A stretch of 64,000 bases of DNA, from contig JASGHK010000005.1 in NCBI GenBank assembly GCA_049841135.1, forward strand, positions 3,391,147 to 3,455,146, read 5' to 3'. A program made the translations under genes and the position numbers. Shown here one piece after another: positions 1 through 11,100 of this stretch. Position 1 is the stretch's first letter, and each line of letters starts with the position of its first letter. The notes beneath the pieces were generated by a model that worked only from the letters and a program-made list of their open reading frames with translations, had not been told where the DNA came from and did no database searches. Source of the DNA: JACRCT01 sp049841135 (GTDB lineage: Bacteria; Myxococcota; Myxococcia; Myxococcales; UBA5297).

Positions 1-903
1 GATGACGTAGAGCACGTCGAAGGCGAAGGTCGCGACGCCGAGGGCGACCAGGGCGAGCCCCGCGCTCCACCAGCGCCGGGTGAACGCGACGAGGCCCAGG
101 CCGGCGACGGCGAGCGCGGTGGTCTCCTTGCAGGTCAGCGCCAGCGCCGCGAGGACGAAGAGGGTGACGACGCGCCGTTCGACGAGCGCCACCAGCGCGA
201 AGAGCAGCAGCGGGACCGCGAAGACCTCCGGGTGGAACTCGTGGAGCATCAGCCCCTGCAGCGGGCCCTGGAGCAGGAAGGCGAGCGGGAAGAGCGCCGC
301 GAGCGCACCAGGACCGAGCTGGGTGCGGGCGAGCCGGAGCACGGCGATGGCCGCGAGCGCGAACGATCCGGCCTGAAGGAAGTAGAGCAGCCGCGAGTCC
401 GGCACGAGCCGGTACAGCGGGGCGATGGCCGCGAGGATGGGCGAGGAGTGGTCGCCCAGCAGGACGATGTCGCCCTTGAGCGAGGAGAAGAGGAGGGAGC
501 CCTGCGCCGTGGTCCAGATCGCCTGGTCGAAAATGGAGAGGTCGAAGGCGCGCTGGACGAAGGCGTCGAAGCGCCTGGCTCCGAGCGCGCCCCAGGCGAG
601 GGTGAAGAGCGCCGCGACGGCGGCCATGCGACGGCTGTCGAGGTTTCGGAGCGCCTGGAGCAGCCGGACGATGAGCGGCATCCGCTCGAGCGGATCGCCC
701 AGGCGCACGGCTGCCGCGACCGCGGCGGCCCAGACCAAGGCGACCCAGCCGGCTTCACGCTCCTGCCCGAGAGCCGGCACCAGCCAGGACGCGACCCCGG
801 AGAGGTAGAGCGCCGCAATCGCGGTGAGCGCGGCCACTCCCCATGCGCGGACGCCGGCGCGAGCGGCGATCGGCGGAGTCGAGGATGGCGCGGCGGTGGC
901 CAT
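1..903 (-). CDS. DUF2079 polytopic membrane protein, 3' end outside window
   Basis: The frame is open from an ATG at 903 to the left edge (301 codons, no stop seen), so only the N-terminal part is present. Several hydrophobic helices are visible. The segments FDLSIFDQAIWTT, GDHSSPIL and HEFHPEVFAVPLLL match the hallmark motifs of the DUF2079 family, multi-spanning inner-membrane proteins thought to resemble GT-C glycosyltransferases. A cytosolic-loop motif CKETTALAVA follows, also typical of the family. The substrate is unknown. It is transcribed away from the AsmA-like gene that starts at 1038, so 904-1037 should hold divergent promoters. I saw no clear operator there. Family assignment is fairly sure from motifs; function is not inferred. 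Confidence 0.82.
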   Translation of the reverse strand, partial: MATAAPSSTPPIAARAGVRAWGVAALTAIAALYLSGVASWLVPALGQEREAGWVALVWAAAVAAAVRLGDPLERMPLIVRLLQALRNLDSRRMAAVAALFTLAWGALGARRFDAFVQRAFDLSIFDQAIWTTAQGSLLFSSLKGDIVLLGDHSSPILAAIAPLYRLVPDSRLLYFLQAGSFALAAIAVLRLARTQLGPGALAALFPLAFLLQGPLQGLMLHEFHPEVFAVPLLLFALVALVERRVVTLFVLAALALTCKETTALAVAGLGLVAFTRRWWSAGLALVALGVATFAFDVLYVI

Positions 904-1037
904 GGGCGGCGGCAGTGTACTTGGCCGCTGGCCTCGCAGTCCGCCGGCGGCTCGCCGGGTTGCCGGAGGAGATTCTCGCCACGTTGGGCTATAACCGCCC
1001 GAGACCACGAGGCCACGCCCTCTCTTTGCGGACCGGC

Positions 1038-4000
1038 ATGACGGACGAAGCCCCCTCCTCGCCCAAGAAGCCGCGCCGGTGGTGGCGCTGGCTCCGCCGC
1101 GGGCTCGTCTCGCTGGGGGTGCTGATCGCGCTCGTCGTCGCCGCGGTCGCCTTCGTGGTGCGCAGCCTCGATTCGCCCTGGCTCAAGAGGCACGTGCAGG
1201 AGGCGGTCCGCTCGGCGGCCAACCTCGAGCTCGACTACCAGGCGACGCACCTCGGCCTGACCGGCGTGCGCATCGAGGGCATCGTCGTCCTCCAACCCGA
1301 GAAGTTCCGGCCCCTGGCCAAGGAGTTCGTCCGCGTCGGGGCGCTCGAAGCTCACTGGACCCTCGGGTCGCTCAAGGGCAAAGAGGGGCCGCTGCTCAAG
1401 AGCGTGTCGCTCGAGCAGGTCGCGGTCGCGCTCGTCATGGACACGACCCGGGGCTCGACGCTGGACGCGCTCTCGTCGCCGCCGGATCCGAAGGCGCCGC
1501 CGCCTCCTCCTCCGCCACCTCCCACGCCCCTCTCCCGGCAGCTGGCGGAGCTTCTGGCCAAGCCGCTGCCCGTCGCCCGCGCGAGCCTGTCCGAAGTGGA
1601 CCTGCTGCTGGTCCTCACCGACGACCTCAAGGAACGCGAGCGCCTCTCGCTGCGCGGGTTGGGCCTGGGCTTCGCACACGATCCCGATCCGGCCGGTGGC
1701 TGGAAGCTCGCAGCGGATCTCGGCACGGCGGCCAAGCCGCTGGACCTGGCCTTCGAGCGAGCAGGAAAGGGCGCCGCGAAGATGCGGTTGGCGCTCAACG
1801 CCGCGGCGAGCTCGAAGAGCGCCAACGCCACGCTCGACTTGAAGGTGGTCGAGCAGAGCCTCATCCCCGACCTCGCCATCGACCGGTTGCTGCAGCTCGA
1901 GGCTTTGGCGACCTTCGACCCGAAGGCCGGCAAGACCGAGGTGAGCGTGGCCAGGCTGGGCGTCGGCGACGGCGCGGTCTCGGCACAGGCGAGCCTGATG
2001 CTGCCGGACAAGGACTGCTCTCCGCTGTTGCGCGAGGCCAAGGGTGACATCGACGTCGCAGGGCTACTCCGGCGAATCCCCAAGGGGCTCGTCTCCATCC
2101 CGGTCGAGCTGCAGGCCGGGAAGCTCTCGTTCCAGGTGAAGGATCTGCTGCTCGCCGCGATGCCCAGCCTGATGAAGGGCGGCTCCGCCGGCGTCGACGC
2201 GTCTCTCCAGGGGCTGCGAGTGTCGCTGACGGACCTCGCGGCGCAGGCGCCGGCGCTGGTGCTCTCCGTCCAGGCTCAGCCCACCAAGGAGGGAACCGGG
2301 CTCGGCGGGCACGCCTCCCTGGGGCTCGAGAAGGTGCAGGTCGATCTGGGCAAGAAGAAGGTCGAGGCCGAGGGACTGGCGCTCGACCTCGACGCCTCCC
2401 GAGAGGGCGACGGCGCCTGGAACGGGAAGCTCGACCTGAAGCTGGCGAAGCTCGCCAACGGGATCGGCGCGACGATCAATGCCGCCGGGGCGCGGCTGGG
2501 CCTGAAGGTCCAGGCACTGCACGTCGATCTACAGAAGCCGCTCGAGGCCAAAGGCAAGGTCGAGCTCGACTTCGGCTCGACGAGCCTCGCGGTCAACGCC
2601 GCGCCCTGGAACGTGCGCACCTCGGGCCTCGGGCTGCAGGCGCGGACACAGCTCGCGGGCGGCGCGCCCTATGCGCTCGAGCTCGACCTTCCCATCGAGA
2701 AGCTGAGCCTCTCCGGGCCGGGCCGCTCGCTCACCGACGCGCCCTTCAAGCTGCACGTTGGGCTCAAAGAGACCTTCCCCGATCTCGAGCGTCCGCTGCG
2801 CACCCGAGGCGTCGCGCAGGTGGGGCTCGACCTGGGCGCCATCCACCTCTTGCTGGACGTCACCCGGAAGGCCGTGGAGACCGCCGAGTTCACGCTCACC
2901 GCCAACGCGGCGAGCCTCGCCGTGGCCAAGACGCTCGCGCCCGAAGCCGCCGACTACAAGCTGCCGTGGGAGAAGCTGGCGCTCTCGCTGCGCAGCGCGG
3001 GCAAGCTCGACAAGCTCTTCACCAAGGCGCCGACGCTCATGCAGCGCACCGACCTCGCGCTCGACAAGCTGGGCCTGACCCTTCCCCAAGGCGCGGGGAG
3101 CCTCGAGCGGCTCGAGCTCGGCCTGCGCAGCGACGGCGGTTTCGCCCGCCACAACGCCGACCTCGAGCTGGCGCTGCGCACCCTCGCGCTGGGCGAGAAG
3201 ACCTATGGCGACGGCAAGCTGACGCTCTCGGCGACAGTGGACGCGGACGCTCCGTCGGCGAGCCTGAAGCTCAAGGGTGGAGGCGCCGCCGGACCGGAGG
3301 TCGACGCCGACCTCTCTGCGAGCTTCGACCGCCCGACCAAGGCGCTGAGCTACCAGGTCGCGGTGAGCCTGGCGAAGCTGGCGGTGCTCGCGCCGCTGCT
3401 CAAGGGCAGTCTCGCGGGGGTCGACCTGACGAGCCTCGCCGCCTCGCTCAACTCCAAGGGCACCGTCACCGGCGTCGTCGAGGCGATCGCCCCGGACGGC
3501 ACGGTGAAGATCTCGCCCAAGCCGCTGGAGACGCTCGTCGGCAAGAGCCGCTACGAGCTCGAGCTCGGAGGCGTCTCGTGGACGAGTGGCGACCAGGAGG
3601 CCACGGTGCCCTCCTTGAAGCTGCAGGGCGCGCTCGACTCCGCCGAGGCGGGCCATCACACCGTGCGCGGCGAGCTGCAGGCGGACTCCATCCACGTGGC
3701 CTCCGGGCGCCACGAGGTGGACCTGGGCGGCGTGCACGACTCGATCGAAGTGGCGAGCACCGACCTGATGGCGGGCGAGCTCGAGCTCGACCAGCGGCTG
3801 CGCATCGCCACCGTCCGCCAGCAGGAGGTGCCCGACTACCCGGTCGGCGACCTCTCGCTCAACGTGCGCGCGCAGCGCGACCGCGAAGGGACGATCCGCG
3901 CCTCGCTCATCGAGCTGGTCAACCGGGCCGCCGGGACCTCGCTCCGGCTGGACGGCACCGCCGAGCTCGGCGGCTATCGGCGGGCGCTGTCGCTGCACGG

Positions 4001-4863
4001 CGTGCTGGACCAGGACCTGGCGACGGCCTGGACGGATTGCGAGCTCGTGCAGGCCAAGGGGAAGCTGGGGCTGGACGTGCGGGTGGACTCGAACGACCTG
4101 CGCGTCTTCCACGCCGAGGCCCAGGCGAAGCTAACCAGTGCGGACGTCACGCTGCCCAAGTCGAAAGTGACCGTGGAGTCGATGGACGCCGAGGTGCCGC
4201 TGCAGGTGGACTTCGTCTACGGCCAGAACGGCTTCGCGCTGCGCGGGCAGCCCAACGCCGACGCCTTCGCGCAGATGCGCTTCGCCGACCAGCACCCGTT
4301 CCACAGCCGCCGCAGCTTCCTCTCCATCGCCAAGCTGACGAGCCCGGCGGGCACGATGGCGCCGCTCGCCGGCAACCTGGAGATCTCGCGCGGCGTCATC
4401 ACCTTGAGCCAGCTCGAGCTCGGCGTGCGCAAGGGCCTGGTCACCGGCCAATGCGCGCTCCTCCTCGGCAAGGACCCGACCATCGTGGCGCGCATCCGCG
4501 CCAGCGACCTCGAGTCGAGCTACGGCGAGCCGTTCGACGGCAACCTGGCCATTCTCCATCTCCACCAAGGAGCGCAAGGTCGAGGGCCGCGCGGAGATCC
4601 TGCGCATCGGCCGGCGGCACCTCTTGGACCTGCTCGACATCCAGGACCCGTACCACGCCGACGGCAGCTTCAACCGCATCCGCACCGCGCTCACCCTGGG
4701 CTACCCGGACCACGTGCGGCTCACCTTCCGGCAGGGCTTCGCGAGCCTGGGCGTCACCTTCGGCGGCGTGGCCAGCGTGGTGAAGCTCGACGAGATCCGC
4801 GGCATCCCGGTCGGGCCGCTGCTCGACAAGGTGATGGCTGGGATGTCGAAGAAGGACGAGTAG
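1038..4863 (+). CDS. Large AsmA/YdbH-like envelope protein (one frameshift)
   Basis: An ATG at 1038 gives a short basic cytosolic tail (KKPRRWWRWLRR), one membrane segment at about residues 24-43 and then a roughly 1230-residue periplasmic region of repetitive beta-type sequence rich in L, D, K and S. A run of nine prolines lies near residue 157. This architecture is that of AsmA-like/YdbH-type proteins, which span the periplasm and are linked to lipid transport between membranes. The reading frame breaks at about 4551: an extra base leads out of frame, while the next frame continues as FSISTKERKVEGRAEILRIG to a stop at 4863. I treat this as an indel in one gene. An upstream extension in the same frame to 843 exists but overlaps the divergent gene and lacks the membrane-anchor start context. 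A YdbL-like gene lies 7.6 kb downstream. Confidence 0.75.
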
Positions 4864-4953
4864 CGCCGGGAAGCCAAGCCAGAAAATTTCCCAGCTCGCT
4901 CGGGCGAGGCCACAATGTGGGCCCAACGCCGACCACACCTAAGGAGCGACTCC

Positions 4954-5712
4954 TTGGCCGACATCGACCCGAACTTCCAGTACCACGTGCACCTCAAGCC
5001 CGGCGACGTGGGCCGCTACGTCCTGCTGCCCGGCGATCCCGGCCGCGTGCCGCTCATCGCGTCCTTCTTCGACCAGGCGAAGGAGGTGGCGTTCAACCGC
5101 GAGTACCGGACCTTCACCGGCACCGTGGACGGCATCAAGATCTCCGCCACCTCCACCGGCATCGGCTGCCCCTCGACCGCCATTGCCGTCGAGGAGCTGA
5201 TCAAGTGCGGCGCGGACACCTTCATCCGCATCGGCACTGCGGGCTCGCTGCAGAAGCACGTCGGGCTGGGCGACCTGACCATCAGCACCGGAGCGGTCCG
5301 CGAGGAGGGCACCAGCCGCCAGTACGTGCCGCTCTCCTACCCGGCGGTGGCGGATCTCGACGTGACGGTGGCGCTGCGCGAGTCGTGCCGCAAGCTCGGC
5401 TTCAAGCACCACGTCGGCATCTCGCACTGCAAGGACGCCTTCTTCATCGAGGACTCGCCCGACCTGCCGCTGGAGGACGAGAACAAGGCCAAGTGGAAGG
5501 CGTGGTACCGCTCCAACGTGCTCTCCACCGCGATGGAGTCAGCCGCGCTCTTCGTCGTCTCGTCCATCAAGCGCGTCCGCGCCGGCGAGATCCTGGCGAT
5601 CATCGGGCTCACCTACGACGACAAGCCGATCGTCGCCAAGGTGGGCGTCGAGGATGCGATCAAGGCGGCCATCGAGGCGGTGAAGATCCTCGACAAGGCG
5701 GACCGGAAGTAG
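4954..5712 (+). CDS. udp: Uridine phosphorylase (PNP_UDP_1 family)
   Basis: Phosphorolysis of uridine to uracil and ribose-1-phosphate in the cytosol. The phosphate-binding loop LLPGDPGRVPLI (about residues 25-36), the G-rich strand RIGTAGSLQ and the purine/pyrimidine-ribose motif MESAALFVVSS are all present, and 252 residues is the usual length. I chose the TTG at 4954 because AAGGAG (4941-4946) sits seven bases upstream. The in-frame ATG at 4915 would add 13 unrelated residues. The gene follows the AsmA-like gene by 90 bp and precedes a molybdenum-hydroxylase/amidohydrolase group, so it fits a nucleoside-catabolism island. Uridine rather than purine specificity is inferred from overall resemblance and is less certain than the family. 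Confidence 0.85.
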   Translation: MADIDPNFQYHVHLKPGDVGRYVLLPGDPGRVPLIASFFDQAKEVAFNREYRTFTGTVDGIKISATSTGIGCPSTAIAVEELIKCGADTFIRIGTAGSLQKHVGLGDLTISTGAVREEGTSRQYVPLSYPAVADLDVTVALRESCRKLGFKHHVGISHCKDAFFIEDSPDLPLEDENKAKWKAWYRSNVLSTAMESAALFVVSSIKRVRAGEILAIIGLTYDDKPIVAKVGVEDAIKAAIEAVKILDKADRK

Positions 5713-5721
5713 CGCGGCGAG

Positions 5722-5902
5722 CCTCACCCCCTGACCCCCTCTCCGGCTTCGCGGAGAGGGGGAATTCGGGCTGTGGGTGCTTGCCGGATTCGTTGCCGAC
5801 GTGGCTTCGCCTGCCCGCCTATGAAGAGGCTGAGCGAAGGCAAGATGCGCGTGAGAGGAAGTCACCCCTCTCCGCGAAGCCGGAGAGGGGCCGGGGGTGA
5901 GG
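5722..5902. repeat. MITE-like inverted-repeat element, copy 1
   Basis: The element is bounded by CCTCACCCCCTGACCCCCTC on the left and GAGGGGCCGGGGGTGAGG on the right. Each end carries the hairpin half CTCTCCGGCTTCGCGGAGAG or its complement. A near-identical pair of ends with a different core lies at 32873-33040. This copy starts 9 bp after the uridine phosphorylase stop, and the ends could form a long stem and act as a bidirectional terminator. A 15-bp direct repeat GGTGAGGTCCGTCGG follows at the right edge. Confidence 0.75.
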
Positions 5903-5932
5903 TCCGTCGGGCGCGGTGAGGTCCGTCGGACG

Positions 5933-6438
<506 letters not shown>

Positions 6439-6442
<4 letters not shown>

Positions 6443-7362
6443 GACCGGGCCTCGGTGGGGTTCTCGAACGCGCGCAGGGTGTCCTCGAGGTAGACGCCGA
6501 GGATGTGCTTCTTGTACTCGGGCGTGGAGCGGATGCTGGAGCGGCGCGGCTCGACGCCCTGCAGCATCGCTTCCTTCGCCTGCTGGACGAGCTCGGGCGT
6601 CCACGCCTTGCCGGAGAGCAGCGCACCGGCTTCCTTGCGCAGCGCCGGAGTCGGGCAGACGGCGCCCAGCGCCAGGCGGACCTCGCGCTTGGCGACGCTC
6701 GCGGGCTCCTTGACCAGGATCGAGATCGCCGCGCACGCGAGGTCCATGCCCTTCACGCGCGAATAGCGGCGGTACTGCATCGCGGTGGGGACCTTGGGAA
6801 TGGGCACGCGCAGGGCCGAGAGGAACTCGCCCTTGGCGCGGTCAAGGCAACTCTTGCCGGGACCGACGAAGAACTGCTCGACCGGAACCGTGCGCTGGCC
6901 GGAGACGCCCTCGATGACCGCGGTGGCGTCGAGGACGACGAGCGGCGTGCCGTACTCGGCGCCGGGAGAGGCGTGGGCGATGTTGCCGCCGATGGTCGCG
7001 CGGTGGCGGATCTCCAGGCAGGCGAAGACCTTGGCGGTCTGCGCCAGGATGGGCAGGTGCTCGTTGACGGTGGCGTTGGTCAGGACGTCGGTGATGCTCG
7101 CCAGCGCGCCGATGTTCAGCACGTCGCCCTGCCGCTCGATCTTCTTGAGTTCCTTGAGCCCCTTGAGGTCGACGAGCAGGCCGGCCTTGATCTCGCGATT
7201 ACGCATCTCGACCAGGAGATCGGTGCCTCCCGCGAGCAGGTGCGCCTCGGGCTCGGCGGCGAGGATCTTGGATACCTCGGAGACGGTCTTGGGACGCTGG
7301 TAGCCGAAGTCGGCGGAGAAGCCGTAGGCGAAGCCAGCGGTCGCAGCCTTGGCGCCGCTCAT
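6439..7362 (-). CDS. Molybdenum hydroxylase FAD-binding subunit
   Basis: A 307-residue FAD subunit of the same enzyme (CoxM/XdhB type). The FAD-binding signatures LLAGGTDLLV (near residue 45) and ATIGGNIAHASPGAEY (near residue 120) are present, followed by the CO_deh_flav_C domain that ends with a segment rich in Arg and Glu. It accepts electrons from the [2Fe-2S] subunit and hands them to NAD or another acceptor. Both ends overlap neighbours by the four-base ATGA arrangement, with the Mo subunit upstream at 7359-7362 and the iron-sulfur subunit downstream at 6439-6442. This indicates stoichiometric expression of all three subunits. Confidence 0.93.
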
Positions 7363-9743
7363 GACCGGCCCCCCTTCTTCTGCGAGAGGGCTTCGACCAC
7401 CTTCTCCGGGGTTAGGGGCAGGCTGGTGAGGCGGATGGCGGCGGCGTCGCGCAGCGCATTGGCGAGCGCGGGCGCGATGCCGACGGTGGCGTGTTCGGCC
7501 ATGCAGCGGGCTCCGTAGGGGCCGTGCTCGTACGGGTTCTCGAGGAACTCGATGTCGAGCACGTCGTCGCCCACGTCCTGGGGCGTTGGGATCTTGTAGT
7601 CGGTGAGCGTGGGATTGCGCATCTTGCCGTCGGAGGCGAACTGGAACCGCTCGCTGGTGGCGGCGCCCAGCGCCTGCACCACCGCGCCGGCGACCTGGCC
7701 GCGGGCCAGCACCGGGTTCACCACCTTGCCGATGTCCATCACGGTGATGAGGCGGCGGATCTCGATCTCGCCGGTGGCGGTGTCGAGGATGACCGCGGCG
7801 CCCTGGCAGCCGAAGGTCCACTCCGCGGCGTGGTCACCCTGGCCGGTGACCGGGTCGCAATTGGTCAGGTCCGGCATGTAGTAGCCGTAGCCGAAGGCAG
7901 GACCGCCGTGGGTGCGGCCGTTGGGCTCCATGTGGCCGTAGCAGACCTTGTCGAGCGCCACCTTCTTATCCTTGGCTCCCTTGTGCCAGAGCAAGCCGCC
8001 CTCGTTCTCGATCTCGTCGGCCTTCGACGGGTCGAGCCCCAGGGCGAGGCAGGCGTTCTGCTTCACCATCTGCAGCGCGTTCTTGCAGGCGGCGACGACC
8101 GCATTGCCCACCTTCCAGGTGCTGGTGGAGCCGACGGTCTGCCACTCGTACGGCGTGAAGCGGGTGTCGGGCTCGGTGCACGTCTCGATCTTCTCGATCG
8201 GGATGCGCAGCACCTCGGCGGCGAACTGCGCCATCACCGTGCCGCTGCCCTGGCCGATCTCCGTGCCGGAGTAGAGGATCTGCACGCTGCCGTCTTCGTT
8301 GAAGCGGCAGCAGGCGCTGGACGCGGCGTTGGTGGCCATGACCGGCGACTTCATGAACGGCGCCAGTCCGATGCCCGCCTTGAAGCGTCCGGACGGGCCG
8401 CGCGAGCTGGCCTCCTTCTCCAGCGCCGGCTTGAGCTCGCGCAGGCGCTTGATGACCTTGTTCACGCAGCCGCGCAGGTCACCCCAGCCCTTCTCCACGG
8501 TCTGGCCGAGCGCGTTCTTGTTTCCGGGCTCGAAGAGAAGCTGCGCCATGAAGTCCAGCGGGTCCTTGCCCAGCTTGCGCGCCATCTCGTCGAGCTGGCT
8601 GACCGTCATGAACTGGCCTTCGGGGTGGCCGTAGCCGCGGAAGGCGCCCACCGGCGGGGTGTTGGTGTAGACCGCGCGCGCCTCGACCTTGACGTTGTCG
8701 ACCGCGAACGGGCCGGTGCAGTTGTGGCCGCCGCCGACCACCACGTTGATGGCGCACTCGCCGAAGCCGCCGGAGCGCTGGAAGAGCTTGGCGTGGAAGC
8801 CGGTCAGCTTGCCGGCGGCGTCCAGGCCGGTCTTGAGCTTCATCTTGAAGCCGCGGCCCAAGAGCGAGCAGAGGAAGGCCTCTTCGCGGTCGAGGATGAG
8901 CCGCACGTGGCGGCCCTTGACCAGCTTGGCCGCGGCCGCGACCAGGGGCTCGATGGTGTAGTCGCTCTTGCCGCCGAAGCCACCGCCGACCGTGGGGATG
9001 ACCACGCGGATCTTGTTGAGCGACAGACCGAACGCCTGGGCCAGCGTCGCGCGCACGCAGAACGGCGACTGCGAGCTCGAGTAGACCGTCAGCGCGTTGG
9101 AGTGATCCCACAGCGCTACGGTGCCGTGCGTCTCCAGCTGCACGTGGCTGATGAGGTCGTACTCGTACTCCTGCTCGTGCACCGTGGACGCCGCCGCCAA
9201 CGCCTTCTCGGCGTCGCCCTTGGTCAGCTGGTACAGGTGGAAGACGTTCGAGTCCTTCTGCGGGAAGAAGTCGGGCGCGTGCTCGTACTTCGCGGGGTCG
9301 GCGTGGATGCGCGTGCCGCCGGCGGCCGCGGCGACCTGGTCCATCACCGGGTCGAGCGGCTTGTACTCCACCTTGATCAGGTCGAGCGCGGCGAGGGCCT
9401 GCGCCTCGGTCTCGGCCATCACCAACGCCACTGGCTGGCCGTACCAGCGCACCCGGTCCACGGCGACCGGCCAGGTGTCCCGGATGCAGAAGCCGGTCGA
9501 GAAGTCGGCCTCCTTGCCGGTGAGCACCGCGTGCACGCCCGGAGCTTTCCTGGCGGCCTCGACGTCCATCGAGACGATCTCGGCGTGGGCGTGGGGGGAG
9601 TGGAGGATCTTGGCGCACAGCGCGTCGGCGAACTGCAGGTCGGCGACGTACCGCGCCGCGCCGGCCGCCTTGGCGGGGCCGTCGAGCCGGCGCACGCTGG
9701 CGCCGACTCCTTCGGGGCTAGAGGGTCGGGAGGGTTGGGTCAT
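7359..9743 (-). CDS. Molybdenum hydroxylase large (Mo-pterin) subunit
   Basis: A 794-residue catalytic subunit of a xanthine dehydrogenase-family enzyme that hydroxylates a heterocycle or aldehyde at the molybdenum-pterin centre. The N-terminal a/b hammerhead (GAARYVADLQFADALCAKIL) is followed by GGGFGGK near residue 263, AFRGYGHPEGQF near 375 and the cofactor motif EIGQGSGTVMAQFAAEVL near 505. The residue pattern around AFRGYGHPEG is not the textbook AFRGFGGPQ of xanthine dehydrogenases, so the substrate may differ from xanthine. It starts the operon and is divergent from an amidohydrolase gene at 9865, with 121 bp between the two starts. Given the neighbouring pyrimidine and nucleoside genes, a nucleobase substrate is the best guess. 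No XdhC-type maturation gene is visible. Confidence 0.9.
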   Translation of the reverse strand: MTQPSRPSSPEGVGASVRRLDGPAKAAGAARYVADLQFADALCAKILHSPHAHAEIVSMDVEAARKAPGVHAVLTGKEADFSTGFCIRDTWPVAVDRVRWYGQPVALVMAETEAQALAALDLIKVEYKPLDPVMDQVAAAAGGTRIHADPAKYEHAPDFFPQKDSNVFHLYQLTKGDAEKALAAASTVHEQEYEYDLISHVQLETHGTVALWDHSNALTVYSSSQSPFCVRATLAQAFGLSLNKIRVVIPTVGGGFGGKSDYTIEPLVAAAAKLVKGRHVRLILDREEAFLCSLLGRGFKMKLKTGLDAAGKLTGFHAKLFQRSGGFGECAINVVVGGGHNCTGPFAVDNVKVEARAVYTNTPPVGAFRGYGHPEGQFMTVSQLDEMARKLGKDPLDFMAQLLFEPGNKNALGQTVEKGWGDLRGCVNKVIKRLRELKPALEKEASSRGPSGRFKAGIGLAPFMKSPVMATNAASSACCRFNEDGSVQILYSGTEIGQGSGTVMAQFAAEVLRIPIEKIETCTEPDTRFTPYEWQTVGSTSTWKVGNAVVAACKNALQMVKQNACLALGLDPSKADEIENEGGLLWHKGAKDKKVALDKVCYGHMEPNGRTHGGPAFGYGYYMPDLTNCDPVTGQGDHAAEWTFGCQGAAVILDTATGEIEIRRLITVMDIGKVVNPVLARGQVAGAVVQALGAATSERFQFASDGKMRNPTLTDYKIPTPQDVGDDVLDIEFLENPYEHGPYGARCMAEHATVGIAPALANALRDAAAIRLTSLPLTPEKVVEALSQKKGGRS

Positions 9744-9864
9744 GGTTGGGGCTCCTCACGGGCAGGGCCGCTCGGGGAGGGGGATGCTAACATGGCCGCC
9801 CTTTCGGACACCCCACTTCCCCCGTCCAGGAAGCATCACGCCACGCCCAAACGGAGACCTCGAG

Positions 9865-11088
9865 ATGGCCTACGACATCGTCATCAAGAACGCCCAGCTT
9901 CGCAGCCGCAAGGAACAGGTCGACCTCGCCATCGAGAAGGGCGTGATCAAGGAGATCGCAGCGCCGGGCAAGGTGGACGCCAAGGGCGCGCAGGTCATCG
10001 ACGCCGGCGGCAAGCTCGTCACCGAGAGCTTCGTCAACACGCACCTGCACCTGTGCAAGGTCTACACGCTGACGATGATGGATTCGGCGGCGCTCACCAG
10101 CTACCACGGCGAGGGCATGGGGGCGGCGATGACCGCCATCGAGCTCGCCGCGAAGATCAAGGACCGCTACGAGGAGGGCTGGGTCTACCAGAACGCGCGC
10201 AAGTGCCTGAAGAAGGCCGCGCTCAACGGCAACACGCACATCCGCGCGTTCGCCGACGTGGACAGCAAGGCCAAGCTCATCGGGCTCAAGGCGCTGCTCA
10301 AGGCGCGCGACGAGTTCAAGGGCATCGTCGACGTGCAGGTCTGCGCCTTCCCGCAGGACGGCGTGGTGCGCGAGCCAGGCACGGTGGAGCTCATCAAGCA
10401 GTCGATGGACCTGGGCGCGGACGTCGTCGGCGGCATCCCCTGGATCGAGTTCACCGAGAAGGACGAGCACACCCACATCGACGAGATGGTGAAGATCGCC
10501 CAGACGTACGACAAGGACGTCTCCATGCTGGTCGACGACGCGGGCGACGCCGGCCTGCGCACGTTGGAGATGCTGGCGGTCAAGATGATCGAGGTCGGCC
10601 GGCCCGGCCGCGCGCTGGCCCACCACGCCCGCGCCATGGCGCTCTACCCCGAGCCCTACTTCCGCAAGGTGGCGGCGCTGCTCAAGAAGGCCGGCATGGG
10701 CGTCGTCAGCGATCCGCACACCGGGCCGCTGCACGCCAAGGTCAAGGAGCTGCTCGCGCTCGGCAACCTCGTCTGCCTGGGCCAGGACGACTGCTGCGAC
10801 GCGTACTACCCCTTCGGCCAGTGCCACATGCTCGAGGTGGGCTTCCTCAACGTCCACCTGCTCTGGATGACCACCTTCCAGGAGATGGAGACCATCTACG
10901 ACATGATCACCGTCAATCCGGCCAAGGCGATCAACGTGAAGGACTTCGAGATCAAGGTCGGCGCGCCGGCGCACCTGGTGGTGCTGGACGCCAAGAACGT
11001 CCACGAAGCGTTCTGGTACCACAAGCCGCCGACGCACGTGGTCAGCCACGGCAAGCTCGTCGACAAGCAGGCGATGAGCGAGGAGTAG
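9865..11088 (+). CDS. Cytosine-deaminase-like amidohydrolase with altered metal site
   Basis: A 407-residue cytosolic amidohydrolase-superfamily enzyme closest by eye to cytosine deaminase (CodA). The HxH metal motif is present (FVNTHLHLCK, near residue 61), as are the later His (ALAHHARAM) and the Asp motif LGQDDCCDAYYPFGQ that aligns with CodA GHDDVFDPWYPLG. Where CodA has HCDEIDDEQSR, carrying a metal-ligand His and the proton-shuttling Glu, this protein has LVDDAGDAGLR. The His is replaced by Leu and the Glu by Asp. The chemistry may therefore be changed, or the protein may hydrolyse another ring. The ATG at 9865 has GGAG nine bases upstream. It is divergent from the molybdenum hydroxylase operon and was probably co-selected with it for nucleobase breakdown. 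Confidence 0.8.
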   Translation: MAYDIVIKNAQLRSRKEQVDLAIEKGVIKEIAAPGKVDAKGAQVIDAGGKLVTESFVNTHLHLCKVYTLTMMDSAALTSYHGEGMGAAMTAIELAAKIKDRYEEGWVYQNARKCLKKAALNGNTHIRAFADVDSKAKLIGLKALLKARDEFKGIVDVQVCAFPQDGVVREPGTVELIKQSMDLGADVVGGIPWIEFTEKDEHTHIDEMVKIAQTYDKDVSMLVDDAGDAGLRTLEMLAVKMIEVGRPGRALAHHARAMALYPEPYFRKVAALLKKAGMGVVSDPHTGPLHAKVKELLALGNLVCLGQDDCCDAYYPFGQCHMLEVGFLNVHLLWMTTFQEMETIYDMITVNPAKAINVKDFEIKVGAPAHLVVLDAKNVHEAFWYHKPPTHVVSHGKLVDKQAMSEE

Positions 11089-11100
11089 GGCCTCTTGAAG

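Noticed and set aside
843..1037. Upstream start at 843 for the AsmA-like gene
   Set aside because: It overlaps the divergent DUF2079 gene start and adds an Arg-rich stretch; the ATG at 1038 gives a normal N-terminal anchor.
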